Source: Triatoma infestans (Eukaryota > Arthropoda > Insecta > Hemiptera > Reduviidae). Taken from it: a stretch of DNA of 64,000 nt. Under the pieces are notes generated by a model. That model was not told where the DNA came from and searched no databases. It was given only the letters and a program-made list of their open reading frames with translations. Within the stretch, counting starts at the first letter, position 1, and every line of letters starts with the position of its first letter. Shown piece by piece: positions 46,140-58,455 of this stretch. The stretch is taken from positions 62,001-126,000 of the forward strand of contig JAAEAF010002320.1 of the NCBI GenBank assembly GCA_011037195.1. Direction: 5' to 3'. A program made the translations under genes and the position numbers.

Positions 46140-47084
46140 ATGACCAAAACCTGTCCTCACATTGCTAGCAATGTGGAATAATATCTGCTAATATTCACGC
46201 AATATTAGCCCCTATATTTAAACAATTAGCTTATATTGTTTCCTCGTCCTCACTTTACCAATTACTTTCTTTTTTAATTAATTCATTCTTTTACAATAAG
46301 AGTATATTCTTTTCTTTTTTATTATATTATTTTCCTTTTTCTCTATTCTATTTGTCTTGTACGCCAAATATTTGATTACTGTATTTTCGTTTTTAATTTC
46401 ATTGTTTATTACCTACTTTCTATTAGCAATAATTATTGTAACAAGTTGTCCCACTCCATTGATGGTCTACGACCTTGGATTGGCAAGCTATATATTTTTC
46501 TCATATTTTTTACTTTTTATTTTATGTAAACCAGCATGTAATTTGTTCATTTGTTCAAGGACATTTTTATTTGTATTACTTACCCATTTAATGTATATTA
46601 TATATAAAATATTCCAATTTTTTATCAATGCAATTTAAATATTAATGTAGAAAGGCCAAATAAAGTTTGATTTTGCATTTCAAAGAAATCGGATTATACT
46701 ATATCAGCAGAAGGCAGTATATTTTGTTTTTAAATTCAGTAAATATTTTATAACCTAACTGAACAGCTTTATCAATATATTTAAACAGTTGTATTATTTG
46801 TTATTTTAAAATAATGAATTTAATTCCATTCTTAATATTATAATGTAGTGCCAGACCGACCATAGCTAAAATGGAAATCTGACAATTGTCTGTATATATT
46901 TAACAAACACAATAGATAGGCAATACACAATACAATTCACAGAAATATTTACTGAATCTATCTAAAGCAGTCTAAAGTATCATATTATTAATGCAATTAA
47001 TGGGGTAACTTGGTCTTGAAAAGTATGATTGCAGACAGTCCATCAATAGTAAAGTATTTTTGACCTAGCTCTAACTTTGTTAAA
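46140..47084. other. No gene recognised
   Basis: Very AT-rich. The 93-codon frame at 46357-46638 is hydrophobic only because of its T richness. Confidence 0.4.
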
Positions 47085-47551
47085 TCTACTTAGTGGAATT
47101 GGGGGGGGCTCCCAGGTGGTCAGTCAGAGCACCTGCCATCAGAGCACCCTCTCGAGTCCTGCTTGCCTTAAAAGACTTAATAGGTCCGAGAGAGGGTCCT
47201 GGCTGAGGCTTGTTGGCACCAACTTCTCTTTACCAATGAGGCGGTACCTTAGCCAGACCAGCCCCTCGCACTGACATACCACATGCAGTCCGTCTCCTCC
47301 TCCTCCTGACAAAACCTACATAGGTTATCCGTTGCCAGGCCCATGCGGTGCATGTGCTTATTTAATCTACAATGGCCAGTGAGAACGCCAACTGCTATCC
47401 TTATGGCCACCCAGCCTTATTGGAGTAGTTCCGCAGTTAGCTTGGGCGAGTGGCTATGAATAAACTTTTTCGCCTGCCTCTGGCCTGGAGTTTTGACCCA
47501 CCATTACTTTGATCGGTCCTGCATCCATAGCTTAATGGATGTACTCCTGAG
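47085..47551 (-). pseudogene. LINE ORF2: C-terminal finger region, degraded
   Basis: Frame-shifting minus-strand remains: VGVLTGHCRLNKHMHRMGL and the finger CRFCQEEEET (about 47290-47330). A stop and frameshifts precede it. The next bases run to a G-rich stretch (47101-47110), the likely 3' end. Family finger as at 13000-13060 and 35708-35755. Confidence 0.75.
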
Positions 47552-47974
47552 TCATCTTGAGACACCACAGAACGGCTCCGGCCCGATAAGTGCTCTCATT
47601 GAACCCTCCCGGGCCAGGCGGTCCGCCGCCTCATTGCCTCTGTAACCCGAGTGCCCAGGTACCCAAACCAGGAAGACCTTATTATGGCTACTAATTTCCC
47701 TGAGTGCACCTAGGCAGTCCCACACCAGCCTTGAGCTGATCTCCCACGAGTCAATTGCCCGCAGAGCAGCCTGGCTATCCGAATAAATGACGACTCTGGA
47801 GTTATACACTCCCCGTCTTCTTATTTCGGCGGCGCAGAGAATAATCGCGACTAGCTCGGCCTGAAAGACCGTAGCTAGCCTTCCCAGGCTCACCGAGATA
47901 TTACATCCCGGACGAGCCCCGTACACGCCGGCTCCCACTCCATCTTCCGTCTTGGACCCGTCCGTGTACCACAT
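47552..47974 (-). pseudogene. LINE ORF2: RNase H
   Basis: A complete RNase H fold: WYTDGSKTEDGVGAGVYG (first Asp), VFQAELVAIILCA (Glu), VVIYSDSQAALRAI (Asp) and VWVPGHSGYRGNEAADRLAREGS (last Asp, with the GH). The catalytic set is intact. It ends GPEPFCGVSR, where a stop follows. The enzyme degrades RNA in the cDNA hybrid. Confidence 0.93.
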
Positions 47975-48734
47975 AGATTCGCCTGCAATTGGCGGCCCAT
48001 TCTTCCATGCCCCTCTGTCTTAATATCAAGACTTTGAAGGGTTTTTGGAAGTCATACCTAGGAGTCATTATGTCCGTAGGCAGGCCCAAGATCGGGTCCG
48101 CCTCCAGCTCCTCCCATAGGTCTTGGTACCTCCCAGTATGCCTGGGATAAATGGGCACTTGTCGTGCCACAACTGCTCTTGCAACTCCTTGGACGTAAAT
48201 GTGGAGTGGTGGAAGGTTTAGCAGGACCTCCAAGGCCGCAGTGGGGGTAGTCATCATAGCACCCGTCGTACTCAAGCAAGCCAGCCTTTGAATACTTCCA
48301 AGCCCTCCCGACCCCCCCATCTGCAAGGTCTTTGTCCACCACACCACCGCCCCGTGGGTTACCATTGGTCTCACTACACAGGTATAAATCCACAGAGTCA
48401 TCTTCGGGTTTAATCCCCAACTTTTACCGCATAGCCTCCTGCACCTACCCATGGCGATTTTGGCTTTGTGTGCGGTAACATTAATATGAGAGTTCCATGT
48501 CAGCCTTCGGTCAAAAATGACTCCCAAATATTTGGTCTCCATGGCAAAGGGGAAGCTTTGTAAATTTCTCTTCCTCGTAAAAGGAACCACTTGAGTTTTG
48601 TGGGGATTGATGGAGAGACCCTCCGCTCTACACCACTTGTTCACAGTATTGAGCGCCCCCTGAGTGCGCTCCGAGACAGTTGCCGCGAACCGCCCCTCAC
48701 CACGATTGCCAGATCGTCCGCGAACCCAAGGCAA
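47901..48734 (-). pseudogene. LINE ORF2: RT thumb and connection
   Basis: Continues ORF2 after the frameshift: GLSINPHKTQVVPFTRKR, METKYLGVIFDRRLTWNSHI, then GAVVWW and STTGAMMTTPTAALEVLL, the usual thumb and connection blocks of R1/LOA-type elements. A frameshift near 47970 separates it from RNase H. Confidence 0.9.
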
Positions 48735-50326
48735 TGAAAGCCTTCCGCGGTTAATTTGGTCAGGATGTCATCGGCTAATAACGTCCACAGCAATGGCGAC
48801 AAAATGCATCCCTGCGGACAGCCTCTGCTTGCCCTGGCCACAAGAGATGAATTGTCTATGGTGGCTATGTTAGTCCTTTCCAATAGACTAGTCCTTATCC
48901 ACTGAACTATCGTAGGGGGCGTGCCCCTTCTTGTCAGTGCACCAACAAGAGTCTCTGAGGACACATTGTTGAAGGCGCCCTCTATATCCAAAAAGATGAC
49001 TACCGCAATTTCCTTGTCGTCAGGCGACTTTTGGAGTAGCCTATTTAGGTCATCCAGAGCCAAGTCTACGGATTTCCCTGCCTGATAGGCATATTGGCGA
49101 TTATTAAGAGGATTAACCCTCAAAATCTCGTCCCTTATAAACCTGTCAATCATCCTCTCCATCGCCTTCAACAGAAAGGAGGACAGGCTTATCGGCCTAA
49201 ACGACTTTGGCGTTTGATCTACCGTCTTTCCTACTTTCGGGAGGAATACGACCTTCACCTGTTGCCATTCTCTCGGTATGAATCCCCAGGCCAAACAGCC
49301 TCTGAAGATCCTACATAGGTGTGGTATCAACACCTCCACCGCCTTCTGCAAGAAGACGGGGTAAATCCCATCCACGCCTGGTGCTTTATAGGGCTTGAAC
49401 CTTCCAATCGCCCATCTTAGCCTATTCGGCTGTATGACGTAATTCGCGATCTTCCAGTCCGCCCGACCAGGCCTTCTCGGCCCCTCAACCTCTAGAGGGA
49501 CCTCTCCGTAAGAGGCCCCCGGGAAGTGTGTGCTCATAAGCAACCCCAGCGACTCCTCTACGGAGTTAGTGTAGGTTCCGTCATCTTTCTTCAGGAACCC
49601 TACCCTGTCCGCAGTACCTTCCCTTGCTAGGATTCTGTGAATTCTCGCGCACTCCGAGGTGTCCGCTACGTCCTCACAGAATCTCCGCCAAGCTTTACGC
49701 TTGCCCTTCCTTATTTCAACGTTGTACTGCGTCAGTACCCTTCTATGCGATGCCCAGTCTTTGTTGATTTTGGCTTTATTAAACAGCCTTCTCACCTCTC
49801 GCCTCCTTCTCTCGAGGAGATCGTTCCACCAGACTGTCTTCGACCTATTAGGCCTTTCCATCTCCGGACAGTTTTCCTGGTAGGCGTCCAAAATCGCCTC
49901 AGTTACCCGTGCCACTGCCCGTTCCAGACTTCCTTTTGTCCGTACATCCACTTTAAGGTCACCGAGAGACTCGCTGAGACTCCCAACAAATCCCTCCCAG
50001 TGGGTCTCCCTCGGGCTTCGAAGCCTAGTAATGACCAATGGTGGAGTGCATATATCGAACCTAATGTGCCTATGATCCGAGCACGATGACTCACTTGATA
50101 CATGCCAGTGAGCGATTGTGCTCAACATACAGCGCGAGGCTAGCGTCACATCCAGCACCTCCCTCCTAGCTGCAGTCACAAAAGTTGGTTCCAAACCTAC
50201 ATTAGCTACATGCAACCCTTCACATGAATTCATAAAGGTACTTACCCCTTTGGTTGATGTCGGTGCTCCCCCAGGCAGTGTTGTGCGCATTGGCGTCGCA
50301 TCCCAGCACCAGCTGCAAGTTCCCAC
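48641..50326 (-). pseudogene. LINE ORF2: endonuclease C terminus and reverse transcriptase
   Basis: An open 561-codon minus-strand frame. The first part finishes the endonuclease (TFVTAARREVLDVTLAS; SSCSDHRHIRFDI carries the SDH box). RT follows: KAPGVDGIYPVFLQ, FRPISLSSFLLKAMERM, AYQAGKSVDLAL, the motif A block VIFLDIEGAFNNVS, GCPQGCILSPLLW and the catalytic box GFADDLAIVV (about 48720). All three catalytic Asp are present. A frameshift near 48700 leads to the next piece. Confidence 0.92.
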
Positions 50327-50720
50327 CTCTGCAATAATCCATCACTCTTCTCAGTAGAAAGAGGGGGAAATCCTCATCACCGGGTAAGTACGCAGAACTA
50401 ATTACAGCCTGTCTGCTCCCTCTTCGGTATTGATAGTTAGGAGAGCTGTAACACAATCGGCTGAGCACAGCTCCGGCATTAGTCCACAGCTCACCTTATT
50501 ACTATGCACTATACATGCTCGAGGTCTACTTACAGACTTGTTGTACAGTACTTTCCCAAACTTCGGATTCAGTCCTCAGACGAACCCCCCATGGCACCAT
50601 GGCTCCTGCAGTAGGGCTACATGTAGCCCCTCCCTGTCGAACCTCCTACTAAGCACGGCCGAAGCGGCCTTTGCATGGTGGAGGTTCGCCTGCACCATCC
50701 TGATTACTATGTTAGGTCTC
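50236..50720 (-). pseudogene. LINE ORF2: APE-type endonuclease, N-terminal half
   Basis: Begins at RMVQANLHHAKAA (about 50700), the N (QxNxxx) box of APE-like nucleases, then LLQEPW (about 50605; the catalytic E). An in-frame stop follows at 50576-50578. Further on (50220-50468): SSAYLPG, LVLGCDANAHNTAWGS (catalytic DxN and substrate contact). It nicks target DNA in target-primed reverse transcription. A frameshift near 50235 separates it from the RT frame. Confidence 0.85.
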
Positions 50721-50974
50721 CGAGGGGGGCGCCCCCCGGCTTCCGCAACCACCGGCAACTGCTCCTGGCCTTGAGGCCTGTGGAGCAAGCCGGCATCGCT
50801 TCCGCCAGGAGACGCACCCACCGGAACCCCCGCCTTACCGTCCGTCCCCTCCTCCATCCGCCCCTCTCCTACAGGTAACACGGCCAGGGCGGCCTGCAAC
50901 GCCTCCATCTCTCCTTCCAGGCCCCCCTGACTCTCCTTTGGCGAATCCGCCTTCACCAAGCTCTCGGCCTTTGG

Positions 50975-51870
50975 CTGATCTCCTTCCACTTCCATCGCCT
51001 TGGCCTCCTCCGAGCTTTTGCTTTTCGGAAGCTTGTGACGAAAAGTCACCCGCCCCTAACCAAAATAGGGGGTCATGTCCACCCTTTTAAGCTCCACCAA
51101 TGACCCCCTGTCCATTGAGAATGTCCAGAGACCCTCCACATTTTGGTTTTCAGCCCTGGTTGCTCACTTCTAAACGAGTGAGCACACTTTCAGCCTCCAC
51201 CTACTTGCCTCCCTCGTTAGGGATGAAGACCTTACAGATCTCAGGACCCGGTATGTCTCCCTCCTCGAGTGTCTGGAGGCTTGCACCTTCCCAGGGTTTA
51301 AGCTTTGGGATAATCTCCCTCAGCCACCCCAGACTATTGTCCCCTGCACAGGTAATGACGAGGAACCCTGGTTTATGGGCACATTTGGCCAACCTGACCT
51401 GCCTCTTAGGATCCTGTCATATTCCCCCAAAATGGCATTCTGGATGGCCTCGTGATATTCCTGGCCTGCCTCAATACGAGCTTTGAGCTCCTTTCTGGAG
51501 GTCCCTGACAGCCTGGCGACTTGCACGTCCTTTTCTGTCATGCGGTCGATCGCTTCCAACGAATCCGCCTTAAAGCTTCTTCCGGCCTTTGCCTTGGCCT
51601 TTTCGATCGTAGAGCCCCCTGGCCCGCAAACCCGGCCTTTGGCAGTCACTGGCATAACGCCTGTTTCCATCGTGGCCATAACGTCTGCGGGATCAGAAGC
51701 CCCACTCTCTTGGCCTTGGGCACCCGCCGTGATCCCTCTACCTGGTACCATAGCTTACTGGTTGTGGGATTACTCCCATCCCCATGGCCTGTCGGACCAG
51801 TTCTCAATGGCATCCCTGCCTTAAGTTGCTTTCCTTTTTGTTTTTTTCTTTTACCCATTTATTCCCACGA
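50975..51870 (-). pseudogene. LINE ORF1 (frameshifted)
   Basis: Minus-strand frames 51320-51751, 51201-51392 and the start of 50576-51049 form one broken ORF1. The first part is basic and Ala/Lys-rich (KAKAKAGRSFKADS). The second has GWLREIIPKLKPWEGASLQ and LPGP-like DIPGPEICKVFIP, a pattern I associate with a domain found in insect LOA-type ORF1 proteins (possibly DUF4780; not checked). The end is acidic (AKAMEVEGDQPKAE). ORF1 would bind element RNA. A stop after GGK and a frameshift near 51150 break it. Confidence 0.6.
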
Positions 51871-52454
51871 GTAGCTGGGGATAGGGTCGTCCACCCGACC
51901 AGAGCCCCGCGATAGTCGGGCAAGGCTAAATACTCCGGGGTTTCGCCCGGTGCCCCGGAGGCTCCGTTATCGACACAATACCCCTGTGCCATCCATCCCT
52001 CGGCACGGAACGCGTAACACCTTAGATTGGGCCCTACTAACAAGTCTGTACTATGTGCGTGTACGTGTTGTTGTGTGTGTGTTCGTAATTGTGTATGTTC
52101 CCCGTGTAAGATGTTGGGCTGGGATGTTCGCAGGGTCGCCCTTACCTGAGGGGATGGCTAGTCCACCCCCCATCCCACGATAAAGAAAGTGAAGGATCAG
52201 GTTGGACGGGAAAAGCAGGATAGGGGTACACGAAAAAGGGTGGCCCGCGGTGGGTTGCCGCCAGGCCCGCCAGTGCCATGTTGTGCCGCGTTGCCCGGTC
52301 CTCACGACATGGATATAGGGTTGGCTAGCCCCTCAATTCAGGATCGAGGAGACTTTTGAGGACCAAGATCTATCTTATGTTTCTATCTGAGATCTATGGT
52401 ATCACGGTACTAGATCGTACATTGTTGTAAGGGATTGTTGCACAGCGAACTGAA

Positions 52455-52626
52455 AGATCCTTCAAACCAGTGTTATCTAGTTACAGACAACACTGCCCGT
52501 CTCAAAGAACAGTGAGATGTAGAGGCTCCTAGAAAGAGGAAATCTAAGAGCAGCATGCTGGATTCGAACGCGGGACCTTCGCGTTGTTAGTCCAGCGCGC
52601 TACCATGAGTTAATCCTTTCCTTCTC
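52455..52626 (-). mobile_element. SINE-1 copy
   Basis: On the minus strand the head (A-box 'ttaactcatggtagcgcgc', B-box 'gcgttcgaatcc') and body up to 'cagtgttgtctgtaac' are clear; the 3' half and poly-A are missing. Repeat U lies just upstream of the head (52650-52795). Confidence 0.75.
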
Positions 52627-52649
52627 CTTTAGATTACACCAATTGTGTA

Positions 52650-52795
52650 CCGTGTTTGTTCCTGTCGGTAAAGAGAGAGTGTATGTAATTTCAGTGTATT
52701 GTGCACTATTCTGTCGAAGTGCATGGAGTACTACTGAGCTGTCGTAACCGGTTGGGTCGTTATTCTCCAAGTAACTGCATGCAACAGATACAACT
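52650..52795 (-). repeat. Repeat U upstream of SINE-1 (copy 2)
   Basis: Reverse-strand partner of 9388-9540; see there. The distance to the SINE-1 head differs (about 24 bp here, about 36 bp at the other copy). Confidence 0.75.
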
Positions 52796-53266
52796 TTTGG
52801 GCAAATTATTATGGTACTAACATTATATAGTACTAAGCACTTTTGGTATTCTAACGGTTTAAAGTACTATCTGTTTTTAAGGTATTTTATTGTCTAATAC
52901 AATTGCTCCTTTTATTTGATGCTGGGTGGAAATAGAGATTTTAAAGGATAAGAAATCTTTATTGACCATTCGTAAGAGAACTGAACAGAGTGCAACAAGA
53001 ACATTTACTTACAGAGTGAATTATAATCTTTGACAAATGATATTATTGGAAAAAACATTTACGACAGAGGGTCTTAGGGAGAGTAATGTACACATTTTAC
53101 TGTCTTATTGAATGCGATATTGCAAAGCAAAAGATTGTATAATGTGTGTGTTAGTTTTAGAATGTGTGAGTGAGCTAGGACACATACAGCATAGATCAAA
53201 TAGGTTTTCAAGGTGAGCTCTCTCTCTCACACCCTCTCTCTCAATCCTCCCTCACTGTCTCTCTAC

Positions 53267-53307
<41 letters not shown>

Positions 53308-54948
53308 TGAACACGAGTCTTTATTTTGTAAAGAGAGAGACTTCAAGACCTGTTAATTGTAACTTGGAGTTATTATTGTAGTATTCCAACACTAAAGTGG
53401 ATTCAATACGTTTCAGTTTGTGTTGTATTAGAAGAGGACAATAAAAGCATTTTACGAACAGAAACCAAATTATGAACAACAATAGCAACGTTAAGTATGA
53501 TTCATTTTAGCGCGCAGGATTGACTTTACGACTATACAGTTTTTTTTTTCAATTTTGCGTGATTTACATTCAATGGGCGTAAAAGTTAACGTCCAAAAGT
53601 AAAGAAATCTGGAATGAAGACTGGGGGTGGGTAATAAAATCATCAAGACGCCAACAAGAATTAACAAACAAAAAAAATCTCTATTTATTAAGATCTTGAA
53701 TCTCCAATGTCCACAATACAGTGTTATTTTCAAACGCTCCGCACAGAACTTAGAGCAGAATAAGCTTGATGCTATCTATAGCCCAATTGGAAGCAATTGT
53801 GGTAGCGTCGCCATAAAGAAAATACGCCAAGCCAGCATGCTCGAGCTTACACGCTAAACGGACGGACTCTATAGTCTGATAGCGAGTTCCATGCCTTTTT
53901 CATGAGGCGGGTGTCAATTTTCAGATCGGAGGACAATCAGAAGTTAACCTGAATAATGAAGATTAAATAGAAATTAGCGAAATATTTATAAATTATAACT
54001 GAAGACAAGTGTTCACAAAATTGAAGGTAATATAGTGGGTCAAGTTACGGATACACCTTCACACTGAAGGATTGAAGTATACAACGAAATAGTTGTTAAA
54101 TAGAACCAGAAATGAATAGTTAAAAAGAAATATAACAACCAATAAGCAAACAATGTGAAGATTTTGGCGTTTGCAATGGGCTTGCCAGCTTACCAGGAGA
54201 AACAGCTATTCTCGTATAAAAAAGGTGTTTAGTTCTGCAATGAAGAAACGCTTTTAGCTAGCAATAAACTTTAGCTGTTCAGCTTAATGTGGTTACAAGA
54301 AACTAAAGCAGTAAAGTACCCAAATAAAGTAGTATGGATAAGGTTAGCTGAAAACTAATAGAAAGTTTTACACTGGTCAAGTAAAAGAGGCCCAATAAAT
54401 TGGCTAAAATATTAAATAAAAGGTATTTACGAAATATAATAAAATACCTGGCATAATTACCTGGTTTCAGCCTTGAAGTAAGTGAAGAACTTGTTAGTAG
54501 CCAAGTTGAAGTGAATTTAACCACTCTGCACAAAGGTCTTGCCAAGAGTTATGGTTAAAATGTAACACATGAATATGTAAAGGTAAGTAGCTCGAAAGAG
54601 ATAAGAAAATATAATAATAAACAATAGTAATTAATAAAAATAGAGAATAACAGCTACGTTACCCAATAAGTTGAAACTTTACCAGTACCAAGCTTGGTAC
54701 GTATGATTTGTAGTAATATGTGTGTTTGCAAGAATAAATTAGCTGCAAACAGGTTGAAGTATTCAAACAGCCCAACGTGGTGAAAAGACGATTCCACAGA
54801 ACAGAGATAGAATCCACTTAACATTGTACAACTGCAGTAGCTGCTAGGCCATAAAAAATGATATTTCCAGGGACAAAACGCATAAAAAACTGATAACGCC
54901 ACACACACTGTGGCGAGATAAAGTGCCACAAGTTAGTAATACATAGTA
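52796..54948. other. No gene recognised; simple repeats
   Basis: CT-rich run (53219-53263) followed by (AT)n (53265-53308). Open frames at 53491-53733, 53627-53857, 54303-54545 and 54654-54929 show no motif. Nothing else to support. Confidence 0.4.
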
Positions 54949-55660
54949 ATGGCTGGCAAAGAAGACAAAGTTGAAGTTAAAGTGACGCTTCCCTTGGCGG
55001 ATAATGAAAATATGGAGCCATTGGAGATGGCTAAAAATAGTTCTATGCATCCAGTTTATCCTTTTTTAAATTTCTCGTCAACTAATCAATATTTTCAAAA
55101 TATTAAATATATTATAAAATATAGATCCCAGATGCTTAAGTTAAGTTATAAACCATGGTAGGCTGACCATGCCCTCTTTTGTCCGCTTTGTAATCTAACA
55201 AATGCAGAGGACCCACATAATTTGATGACGGTGTGTCCCACACACTGGCAGAAATTAGTTTGCACATTTCTGCTTTCGAGTCTTAACCTCTGTACCGTCT
55301 ATAGAATTACTAATTGGTATTAATATTGCGCTCAGTATATTTGTGCGACACGCACTTGCTTAAAAATTAATTATCAGTAAATTTTGACGAATCATATATA
55401 TATATATAAAATTTACTTTGGTAGTACAAAGTAATTATCATGCACTTATATTTTTTGTAATATTAATACGTAAACTATCATGGTGTTTTTTTTGTATAAT
55501 TTAATTATAACTTCCGTAATTTAAATCAAGTTTGTTCTAATGTAAGGGGTTTTACGGAGCTCGCTGACGGTTTTAAACCAAGTTATGACGCTTTGTTGAA
55601 AATTTTGTTTTTGTTCTTGTACTGCAAACGTTTAAATAAATAATACTATTTACATACATA
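54949..55660 (+). pseudogene. C terminus and 3' UTR of the 1611-type LINE
   Basis: A frame from 54949 ends at a stop (55159-55161), then continues in frame with CPLCNLTNAEDPHNLMTVCP, the finger seen as CSLCNLNAREDIVHFLAVCP at 2676-2740. The 3' UTR 'ggagctcgctgacgg' resembles the one near 3180. The RT domain is absent. Whether the 54949 ATG is the element's own or flanking sequence is unclear. No TSD was found. Confidence 0.75.
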
Positions 55661-56999
55661 AATGCTTATCACTTAGAGACATTTTTCGTGGAAATTTGAT
55701 TTGGTTAGAAGTTCTGGGTGAACAGGTAGCGTGATGCTTTTCTTTAAAGTTCTAGTTCAGTATAATATATAGTATGATCTCCAACATGATATTAATATAC
55801 ATTAGAAGTATTGATAGTTTACCAAATTTGAAGAGAATCGGTAACTGGAATATATTGGGTTTTTGGATTTTAGTGAGGAACAGTTATGATTTTCTCTAAT
55901 ATATATATATAATTTGGAATTCTTGCTGCCTATATAGAAATGTGCCATCTTCATTTGAAACATTTTTCTAAAAAAATGAATTTTATAGGAGGATTATTGG
56001 AGATCGGTCAGTTTAAATTTAAATTTCCATAAGATTTGTTGGTTTTGACCTAGAGCGCTCCACATAAGGCCGCTTAGTTATGCTATTGAAATATTCACCA
56101 ACATTTTTTGCCCAACTGAATATTGTAAAGTAGAAATTATAAAGAAAATTGCTGATTTAAATTGTATTAATTAGTGCAAGACAAATTCGTGTAGAGTTTC
56201 ATGCCAGATTTTTTTTTATCTTTAAATTTTATATACAAACTAGTCAATTTTCGATTGAACTATTTGTGAAGTTGATTTTAGGGTATTCTGTGGATTTGCA
56301 ACGTTACTGTTTGCTGTAAACAGCCAATTTTTTAATAATAATCACTTCAATTACTTTCGAATTTTAACGGCATTTAAACATTTATAACAATTCCAACTTT
56401 GTAGAAAAATTTGTGAACCTAAACTATGAGAAGAGATGCAATAAAGTTTTTTTTATTGATGGCAATTTATTAATAACAATATCCATCTTTATATTTTTTC
56501 TTTTTTACTTTCATTCAATTCAGCTGGAGGTATTCAACATCCAGTAGTTTTTGTGAATTGGTTTAAAGATAAATTTCGACTCTTTAAATTTGATGAAGCT
56601 TTAGAACCATCGGCCTTTTAATTCCGCTGTAGTAACACAAGATTACCTTAAAAAAAAAAAAAAAAAAATTGTTACCTCATAAATAAATAGTCAGAATCAA
56701 CATAATTTTCGTAATAATAACATAATAACAAAATATGAGAGATTAATATGAGATATCCATCATTAAAATCATAAAAATTTGCTTATTCAATTTTTACAGA
56801 ATATAATAAGATATGAGTAAGATTTTTTAAGATATGAAGAGTTTTTATAATTTATACCAAACCTTTACGCCATTTGCCAGTTGTTAAGTGATGACCCCTG
56901 CTAAGTCATACTGATCTGCTAGCTGTTAAGTGATGACAGTTACTATCGTTGAGGTATTGACAAAAACATATTGCATATATATATATATATATATCTTTT

Positions 57000-57130
57000 T
57001 TCTCCTATGCCCTGACTTTGGCCAATCAAGTTCGCGCGGCCCAGTTTAAAAAGGCTGCGCTGACGACTGATGCAGTTTGCTTCAGCTGGATATTGATCGG
57101 GCAGATAAGAGCAATCTCGGACGCAAAAAA
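57000..57130 (+). promoter_or_regulatory. Promoter-like GC-richer island in duplication L
   Basis: Between two duplicated parts: 'gttcgcgcggcccag', a TTTAAAAAGG box (57045-57055) and 'gcagtttgcttcagctgg' about 25-35 bp downstream, which has the look of a TATA plus start region of an LTR. At the same place in arm one the gypsy element and flanks intervene. It may be a solo-LTR fragment; tentative. Confidence 0.3.
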
Positions 57131-58277
57131 CTTAATTCACTATTATGTATATATAATATAATAAAAAATAAATGGGAGATTTTTGAGGAAAGACTGACTT
57201 CTTTTACATTAGCATTTTAAGAATATTTTCTTTAGGGAGGGGTCATGTCTTTCCTACCAATACAATCTTCAATTCAACGCTTTATATTCTGTGAAATTTG
57301 GAATAAAGTAATCTTTCTTTCCTTCAATCCAGACCTTTCCCCTTCAGTGCCTCTCTTTTTTTCTGTACAGTTCGGATTATATTTATTTTCCATCCAATTT
57401 TTTCACTATCCTTCGAATTCAGCAATTATTTTTTCAAGAGTTTCTTCATTTTTGCATATCTTAGACTATAACGTTGTCCCGGAATAAGCGACCTTTCATT
57501 CCAAGTCTCTCCTCTTTTCTTCTACGCCCTCCCTTTCCTTCTGTTGAGTTTCATCATAGATTTCTGTCCCGAGCTAAGTCTCTCCATACAGTCCAGTCCC
57601 AGCCCTATCCTGATCAACGTCACTCGAACTTATTCCTTCTATTTCAATGTTGGTCTGGTTCAAACCGTTTTGCCATCAGGCTACCTTCCATGATATCTCT
57701 TGCAGTATAGTCAGATTGGTTTTTACTACCTCATACCGAGTATTTGATAAACTTTAATGAAATTCTTTTTCATATGGCGTGGGATGAGAATTTTTTTTTA
57801 GATGAAATAAACCAAACTTGGGACAAATTATCCATTCGATTTTCTAATAAAAATGGGTAATGTTTATTATTTATTTAAAGTAAGTAAAAGAGATGCGCTG
57901 CTTGTCTTGTAATTTCTCCATATTGCTTAGATGAAGCTAGATTTGGAAAATTGTTCACATATATTTCTCCTCAGATAGGAAGATGGCATATATGTCGTTA
58001 AGAGAAAGGCTTAATAATTGAACTCTAAAATTTTTTAAACGGAATACTTATTGCTTTTAAATCTTATTAAATTCAGCATTATTCGCGGTATTGAACAATT
58101 TAATTACTATGAATTATTTTTTTTTTCCACTATTGTAAACAAATAAATTTAAATTTTATATTTTGGAAGTTGCAACGATTTTTTTTTTAATATATTTAGT
58201 ATATAGCGTCCAAAATAATTAAATTATTGTTTCATTTAATCAATTTGGTGTCTAGTTGATAGAAATTTTTTAATTGA

Positions 58278-58455
58278 AGCAATTCCTTTTGGCGAAACAA
58301 ATCATGAAGGGACCAAGAGGGTTGTGGCGAGCACACCGCGATTCCCACCGCCGTTTAGTTCTGGCCTTTGCTACCAAGGTTCCCTACCAAATGTAACTCC
58401 CCAGTTACTTTACAGTTGCTGGGTCAATACCGACTGCGCCCTGACACGAATAGAA
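58278..58455 (-). mobile_element. SINE-2 copy, degraded
   Basis: 'gaagggaccaagag', 'cccaccgccgtttag' and 'cgccctgacacgaat' follow the SINE-2 order on the minus strand; the tRNA head is truncated. Confidence 0.6.

Larger units (their letters stand above)
47085..52350 (-). mobile_element. LOA/R1-like LINE, nearly full length
   Basis: A GC-rich block of about 5.3 kb in AT-rich DNA. Reading right to left: 5' region (51900-52350), ORF1, then ORF2 with APE-type endonuclease, RT, RNase H and a C-terminal finger. Frameshifts and a few stops inactivate it. The base composition shift marks the edges; I could not find a TSD, so both ends are approximate. RNase H in ORF2 points to the LOA rather than the R1 clade. 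Confidence 0.88.

Noticed and set aside
46357..46638. 93-codon hydrophobic frame, possible membrane protein
   Set aside because: T-rich DNA alone produces Phe/Leu/Ile-rich frames; no conserved motif, no coding-like context.
49637..50089. Plus-strand 150-codon frame
   Set aside because: Antisense shadow of the LOA ORF2 frame.
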